Positions 59,882-64,000 of a DNA stretch of 64,000 nt are shown here, in pieces. The number at the start of each line of letters is the position of its first letter. The stretch's first letter is position 1. The stretch comes from Pseudoneobacillus rhizosphaerae (GTDB taxonomy: Bacteria; Bacillota; Bacilli; Bacillales; Cytobacillaceae), in assembly GCF_917563885.1 (NCBI RefSeq), contig NZ_CAKJTG010000010.1, positions 62,001-126,000 of the forward strand, written 5' to 3'. The notes beneath the pieces were generated by a model that made no database searches, was not told the DNA's origin, and saw nothing but the letters and a program-made list of their open reading frames with translations. The position numbers were made by a program, and so were the translations under genes.

Positions 59882-60040
59882 TGGTACTGAACTTTTACTA
59901 AGTTTTTATAAACAGTAATAACTCCGCTTACACATCATTTACCCTATATCTACTATTATGTATACTGAATGCTTGTTTAATTGAAAAGCCACTTTATTCC
60001 TACATTTATATCATTTATCCAATTCTTTACTACTATAAAA

Positions 60041-60077
60041 AATAGGATGGCGCTAGGGTTAGCACCATCCTATTTTT
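60041..60077 (-). terminator. Terminator of the CehA-like SLH gene
   Basis: AATAGGATGGTGCT pairs with AGCGCCATCCTATT around AACCCT; TTTTTTAT follows on the minus strand. Confidence 0.9.
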
Positions 60078-60078
60078 A

Positions 60079-63000
60079 TTACAACTTTCCAGCTATTTCT
60101 AATGCTTTATGAAGCATCTTTACAATTTGCGCACGTGTTGTACTGCCCTTAGGGTCAAAGCTACCGTCTGGCTTACCGCTAATGATGTTTGCTTGTAAAA
60201 GGAACTCGATATCTCCTTGTGATTCTGAAGATATCTTATTGAGATCCTTAAACGAGTTTAACTTTTTAGAAGTATCTAAAGCTTCTGGTTTAACGTTAAG
60301 GTGATCGATAGCTCGTTTAATCATGATTGCGGCTTGTTCGCGAGTAACAGGTTCATTAGGTGCAAACGTATTTGCTGTCTTACCTTTAATGATTCCCGCT
60401 TCAATGGCAGCCATGACAACCGCTCTATCTACATGATTCACCGAAATGTCTTTAAAACGGCCATCGTATGCTGTGTCTGTTGTTATTCCTAAACCTCTAG
60501 TTAGCATTAATAGGAATTGCATACGGGTACCTGTCGCATTCGGTTTAAAAGAACCATCCTTGTATCCCTTAATAATTCCCTTTGCAGCCAATTCCTCAAT
60601 TTCCGTACGATTCCAAGCCTTATCGATATCCACAAATTTTACTGGATTTGGATTCGGTGTTGGCTTTGGATCTGGCGTCGGATCTGGAACCGGTGTTGGG
60701 TCTGGATTCGGCGTCGGATCTGGAACCGGTGTTGGGTCTGGATTCGGCGTCGGATCTGGAACCGGTGTTGGATCTGGATCCGGTGTTGGATCTGGATCTA
60801 CTACTGGTACGACCGTTCCAACCAATTCCCTTGTATCTCTTACGCGAATTCGCTTTCCTTGTGCAAATTCACCAGATACACCTACTGCCTCCAATGTGTC
60901 TCCTGCCTTTAGAACAGGTACAGGCACACCTTGGCCAACGATATAACCGTCCGTGAATACTAATACTTCACCTGAACCGTCGTTTACAAAATAAGAGTTT
61001 TCATCAAATTTTGATATGACCGTTCCCTTCACTTTAACAAGCTGACCTTGGTTCATTTCATTTGTTGCTTCCCCAGTCGGAACTTGCTTCGGTTGAAGTG
61101 GTTCACCTTCACCAATTTTTATAACATCCTGTTCAAACTTATTAAACTCAATTTCTTTATTATTATCAAATGTGATGATATGTCCATAGATACGGACCTT
61201 ATCTCCTGGCTTGATGGAACCAGCAGGCACTTCTTGGAAGGCCATAATTCCACCTGTCTCATCCTGTACATAGAAAGCATCGAAGAATACTCCAGCACCT
61301 GTAACAACTGTTCCTTCAATCACGGTATGAGTGTCTTCTGCAAGTTTTCTAGCATCGCCGATTTTCGTTACTTTAGTTTCACGATGGGCAAGCCAGTTAA
61401 TGGCATTTAAGGAGAATTCGTCATTTCCTTTAGGCTCATACGATTCATCGATTTGTTTGTCATTAAAGATGTTCATTCCTGATACAATAATACGTCCTTT
61501 TTGACCGATTTCCTCAGAAGCGATCAACGGAATTGCTGAACCACCTGTGTTATCGGAAACATCATCGTATGTGAAGCCACCTTTAATATTTCCTTGATAC
61601 GTTGTTTCATTTCCTTTTGCTAAAATAACAACTTTCCCACTTTCAGTAAGAGCTGTATTGTTAGCACCTACTAAACTTACACCACTATAGTAATCAATAA
61701 ACGATACACGATCGGTAATATAGTTAGAAACTAATCCTGGATGTACTCTTACTGCAAACGGACTTAGCTTTGGATCACTCCAGAAGTTACCGCTTTTACT
61801 TATATCAAATACCCCATCATTTCCAATACGAATCGCTGTACCAATATCAGCTAATAAGCTGTTATTAATAGTAGGATCTGTGCTGTTGTTACTTTTTCCA
61901 GCCATTAATACAGAACCACCATTTTGAACAAACTTCGCTACTGCCACTCTTTCATCTGCAGTTAACGCTACTTTAGGGTGCGTAATAACTAACACTTGTA
62001 CACCTGTTAATACAGCATCAGTAAATAATTCCTTATTCTCCGTGACTGTATAGCCTTCTTTTTGTAAAAGAGTTGTGAAGGCTTTTAAATTGTTGGCGTA
62101 CGTTCCGCCGTCAGTACTGCTGTTTTCATTAATGTGTTTGGCATCAATCAATACTTTAATTCCTAGTGGCTCTTTAATTTTTACTGGTAAAATAAAGTTG
62201 CCATCACCAAGGTTTAATCCATCTAACGAATTAACAACAGCAATAATGTTATGGTCACCTTTGATTGGGCTATTCCATGTTACAGTCGCTGTGCCGACAC
62301 CTTTAGAAAGAATTGAAGAAATAGTTTGAGTTCCAATTAAGTTAGCTTCTTTTACTTCATCATAGTAAAGGTCAACTTTTAAGTTCTTTACTTCTTGAGT
62401 TCCGTTATTGCTAACATTCGCCTTTAAAGTGGCTGGGTTGCCTTCGATAATAACATCGCCAACGATATCAATTCCATTTACTTTTGCATCTACTGCTTCT
62501 TCTTTTGACCAGATTGGTGAAGAGTACATTTTTTCACCATCTTTTTGGGTTACTTTTACGACGAACCATTGTTGTCCGCCTGTAACGCTATATGATGGCT
62601 CCCATGTAAAGTCTTTGGTCATTGGAGAGATACTGTCCACGACAATTCCACCATTAGTAATTAGCTCAACCTTTTCGATTCTGTCATCTGATTGATAAGA
62701 CGCTGCTAAATAATCGTATTCAGGCATTGTGCGAGCTTCTGCCACAAGGTCACTACCAGAGATGTTAAACTTAAGAGTTTTACTATCTACTGTTGATCCC
62801 ATGTAATAGCCATTTGCTGCTACATCTAGTGTAAAGTTTGGATCCTCAACCATATAGACACGCATGTTTCTCATCGAGTGAAGAAGTGATTCTTGAGAAA
62901 GATTATCGGCTACGATAACCGTACGTGCTCTCGTTTGTCCCCATGTTCCTTCATGGTTATCTTCACCATACGTTGGAGCTACGTGCCAGCCTAAGTCAAG

Positions 63001-64000
63001 TACAGAGAAGAACTTTTTCTCCGCGTTGGCATAGCCGTAGTGTCCTGAACCATTTCCTACTTCCATCATGGTGAAAAGTTTATCCGCATCTTTGTTGTAA
63101 GGTTTGAAGTTGTTAAACGCATCCTTTGACATATCTGGATGGTTAAATTGACCAACGATATCATCGTACTTCATAACCCAAGCATAATACTTATTTAAAT
63201 CCTGATACATTTTGCCATTAATATTACGATCAATAAAATTCTCTGTACCGAAAATATTAGAATGTCCCCAAGTAGTTGAAGTCATTTCAAACGCTGGGAA
63301 AACAACATAATCAGTATTATTTGTATACTGATCGGCTAGATCTTTTGTTAATTGCCAATCTGCTCCACCTTTACGTTCAGGTGTATCTCCATTTTCAACT
63401 GTATCTTGTCCTAGTAAAGTTGGATCGATATCATGTGAGTGATCAGAGAATGCGAACCAGTCATATCCATATTTCTTACCTGCCTTTAGGGCAGCTTCTG
63501 GTGAACCAGCACCATCATGTGAAATATTCGTATGGTTATGAGTCGTTCCACGGAAGTGCTTTCCACCTGTAAAACGTGGAACTGCTTCAAAGCTCCACTC
63601 GTATGTGGATTCGTTTCCTTTTACGTCTTTAGCTGTTACCTTGACTGTATGAACACCTATTGTTAAGTCAGCTTCTGGAGTAAATTTCACCTGACTTTTG
63701 TTAATAGTTGCTTTTGTCTTGTTAACTTCCACGTTGTCGAACCAAGCTTTGACAGTCGTTTCATCCACTCCACTTGGATCTTCTATTAAAATAGAAATCT
63801 CAGGTCTTGGGCTTTCTGTCTTTAGCCCACCAATTGGAGTTTCACCAAAGAATCTTGGTCCTACTTTGTCTTCTACTACAGTTACCGCATAAGGCGCTTC
63901 ACTCGTTCCTGAGCTTTGAAGCTTTTCGCCTGATTTTGCTGCTACATAGTATTCAAATCCCGTTTGCGGAACTAGAGTTGCTTCAAGTACAGCTGTATAA
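60079..64000 (-). CDS. Giant SLH-anchored CehA-type PHP metallohydrolase, 5' end outside window
   Basis: The frame is open from the stop at 60079 to the right edge, 1306 residues visible; an internal GTG at 63768 is not the start. In order: Ig-like regions; a PHP-type CehA/McbA metallohydrolase domain with metal ligands (THNHTNISHDG, AFSDHSHD, GQFNHPDM, GEDNHEG); further beta domains (CARDB-like); a DUF4350/ThuA-like region (VLIDAKHINENSS, VLVITHPKVAL); OB-fold segments (EGTVVTGAGVF, LVKVKGTVISKF); a Pro-Asp-Pro-Thr linker; and three SLH repeats (last about 190 residues). Probably a surface phosphoesterase or nuclease-like enzyme; substrate unknown. Confidence 0.92.
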   Translation of the reverse strand, partial: YTAVLEATLVPQTGFEYYVAAKSGEKLQSSGTSEAPYAVTVVEDKVGPRFFGETPIGGLKTESPRPEISILIEDPSGVDETTVKAWFDNVEVNKTKATINKSQVKFTPEADLTIGVHTVKVTAKDVKGNESTYEWSFEAVPRFTGGKHFRGTTHNHTNISHDGAGSPEAALKAGKKYGYDWFAFSDHSHDIDPTLLGQDTVENGDTPERKGGADWQLTKDLADQYTNNTDYVVFPAFEMTSTTWGHSNIFGTENFIDRNINGKMYQDLNKYYAWVMKYDDIVGQFNHPDMSKDAFNNFKPYNKDADKLFTMMEVGNGSGHYGYANAEKKFFSVLDLGWHVAPTYGEDNHEGTWGQTRARTVIVADNLSQESLLHSMRNMRVYMVEDPNFTLDVAANGYYMGSTVDSKTLKFNISGSDLVAEARTMPEYDYLAASYQSDDRIEKVELITNGGIVVDSISPMTKDFTWEPSYSVTGGQQWFVVKVTQKDGEKMYSSPIWSKEEAVDAKVNGIDIVGDVIIEGNPATLKANVSNNGTQEVKNLKVDLYYDEVKEANLIGTQTISSILSKGVGTATVTWNSPIKGDHNIIAVVNSLDGLNLGDGNFILPVKIKEPLGIKVLIDAKHINENSSTDGGTYANNLKAFTTLLQKEGYTVTENKELFTDAVLTGVQVLVITHPKVALTADERVAVAKFVQNGGSVLMAGKSNNSTDPTINNSLLADIGTAIRIGNDGVFDISKSGNFWSDPKLSPFAVRVHPGLVSNYITDRVSFIDYYSGVSLVGANNTALTESGKVVILAKGNETTYQGNIKGGFTYDDVSDNTGGSAIPLIASEEIGQKGRIIVSGMNIFNDKQIDESYEPKGNDEFSLNAINWLAHRETKVTKIGDARKLAEDTHTVIEGTVVTGAGVFFDAFYVQDETGGIMAFQEVPAGSIKPGDKVRIYGHIITFDNNKEIEFNKFEQDVIKIGEGEPLQPKQVPTGEATNEMNQGQLVKVKGTVISKFDENSYFVNDGSGEVLVFTDGYIVGQGVPVPVLKAGDTLEAVGVSGEFAQGKRIRVRDTRELVGTVVPVVDPDPTPDPDPTPVPDPTPNPDPTPVPDPTPNPDPTPVPDPTPDPKPTPNPNPVKFVDIDKAWNRTEIEELAAKGIIKGYKDGSFKPNATGTRMQFLLMLTRGLGITTDTAYDGRFKDISVNHVDRAVVMAAIEAGIIKGKTANTFAPNEPVTREQAAIMIKRAIDHLNVKPEALDTSKKLNSFKDLNKISSESQGDIEFLLQANIISGKPDGSFDPKGSTTRAQIVKMLHKALEIAGKL
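60650..60800. repeat. 36-bp in-frame repeats encoding the Pro/Asp linker
   Basis: TCGGATCTGGAACCGGTGTT repeats every 36 bp about three times, with shorter degenerate 12-18-bp units at the ends. It encodes PDPTPNPDPTPV-type units between the catalytic part and the SLH repeats. Confidence 0.9.

Larger units (their letters stand above)
59629..60078. other. Spacer with one possible tiny gene
   Basis: 450 bp. It holds the 43-codon frame at 59750-59881 with a terminator-like hairpin after it, and the terminator of the CehA-like gene at 60041-60077. Nothing else is recognised. Confidence 0.6.

Noticed and set aside
60446-60956. Plus-strand frames with Gly/Val/Ser repeats
   Set aside because: Antisense shadows of the Pro/Asp/Thr linker; the 36-bp repeat keeps other frames open.
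60079-63768. Gene start at GTG 63768
   Set aside because: The frame continues without a stop through beta-domain-like sequence to base 64000 and no RBS precedes the GTG.
1-64000. tRNA, rRNA, insertion sequence, integrase or prophage genes
   Set aside because: No clover-leaf with CCA-end context, rRNA segment or transposase motif was recognised; this was by eye, so a short tRNA could have been missed.

Overview
The window looks like chromosomal DNA of a low-GC, endospore-former-type Bacillaceae. The basis is the core gene content and order (tagO, lytR/tagU, yvyE, degS, degU, degV, comFA, comFC, hpf, secA, prfB), AT-rich spacers, AGGAGG-type ribosome binding sites and U-tract terminators. Two deca/dodecaheme cytochromes c, a Dcu-type C4-dicarboxylate exchanger and an Fnr-like operator point to an anaerobic or facultative lifestyle. 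No species is claimed.

Layout. 1-4.7 kb (minus): operon of two multiheme NapC/NirT-like cytochromes, a TPR membrane protein, an NHL beta-propeller and a secreted FN3-like protein, with an Fnr-type dyad at 4787-4802. 5.2-9.0 kb (plus): secA and prfB, the latter with the programmed +1 frameshift. 9.2-12.5 kb (minus): DUF1028 protein, DcuA/B transporter, and an OmpR-type regulator whose receiver lacks the phospho-acceptor Asp. 12.7-19.8 kb (minus): a peptide ABC importer whose binding protein has no lipobox and is encoded just behind a secreted SLH protein. 20.4-31.8 kb: hpf (sigma-B-like promoter), comFC, comFA, degV, degU, degS, yvyE, lytR, a 42-aa exported peptide gene divergent from a PlcR-like regulator, and tagO. 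The flagellar block and comFB that separate comFC from hpf in B. subtilis are absent.

32-64 kb is a cell-surface region. It holds nine S-layer-homology (SLH) proteins carrying amidase, phosphodiester glycosidase, subtilisin, C39 peptidase, SGNH esterase, CehA-type PHP or unknown modules. With them lie a CsaB-like pyruvyl transferase, a GT4 glycosyltransferase, MurJ-type flippase, O-antigen ligase-like protein, MBOAT/SGNH O-acetylation pair, SpoIID-like protein, L,D-transpeptidase and VanZ protein. The likely common theme is synthesis and pyruvylation or acetylation of a secondary wall polymer and anchoring of SLH enzymes to it.

Items of most interest: the PlcR-like regulator with a divergent PapR-like propeptide gene (29.4-30.6 kb); the 22-heme operon with its Fnr site; exactly phased 52-bp tandem repeats at 33.8-34.3 kb with a diverged relative at 9.05-9.19 kb; a dispersed GGGGACNGTCCCC element; and two paralogous ~50-aa proteins of unknown function. 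Many gene starts given here were moved from the longest reading frame to the codon with the best-spaced ribosome binding site.
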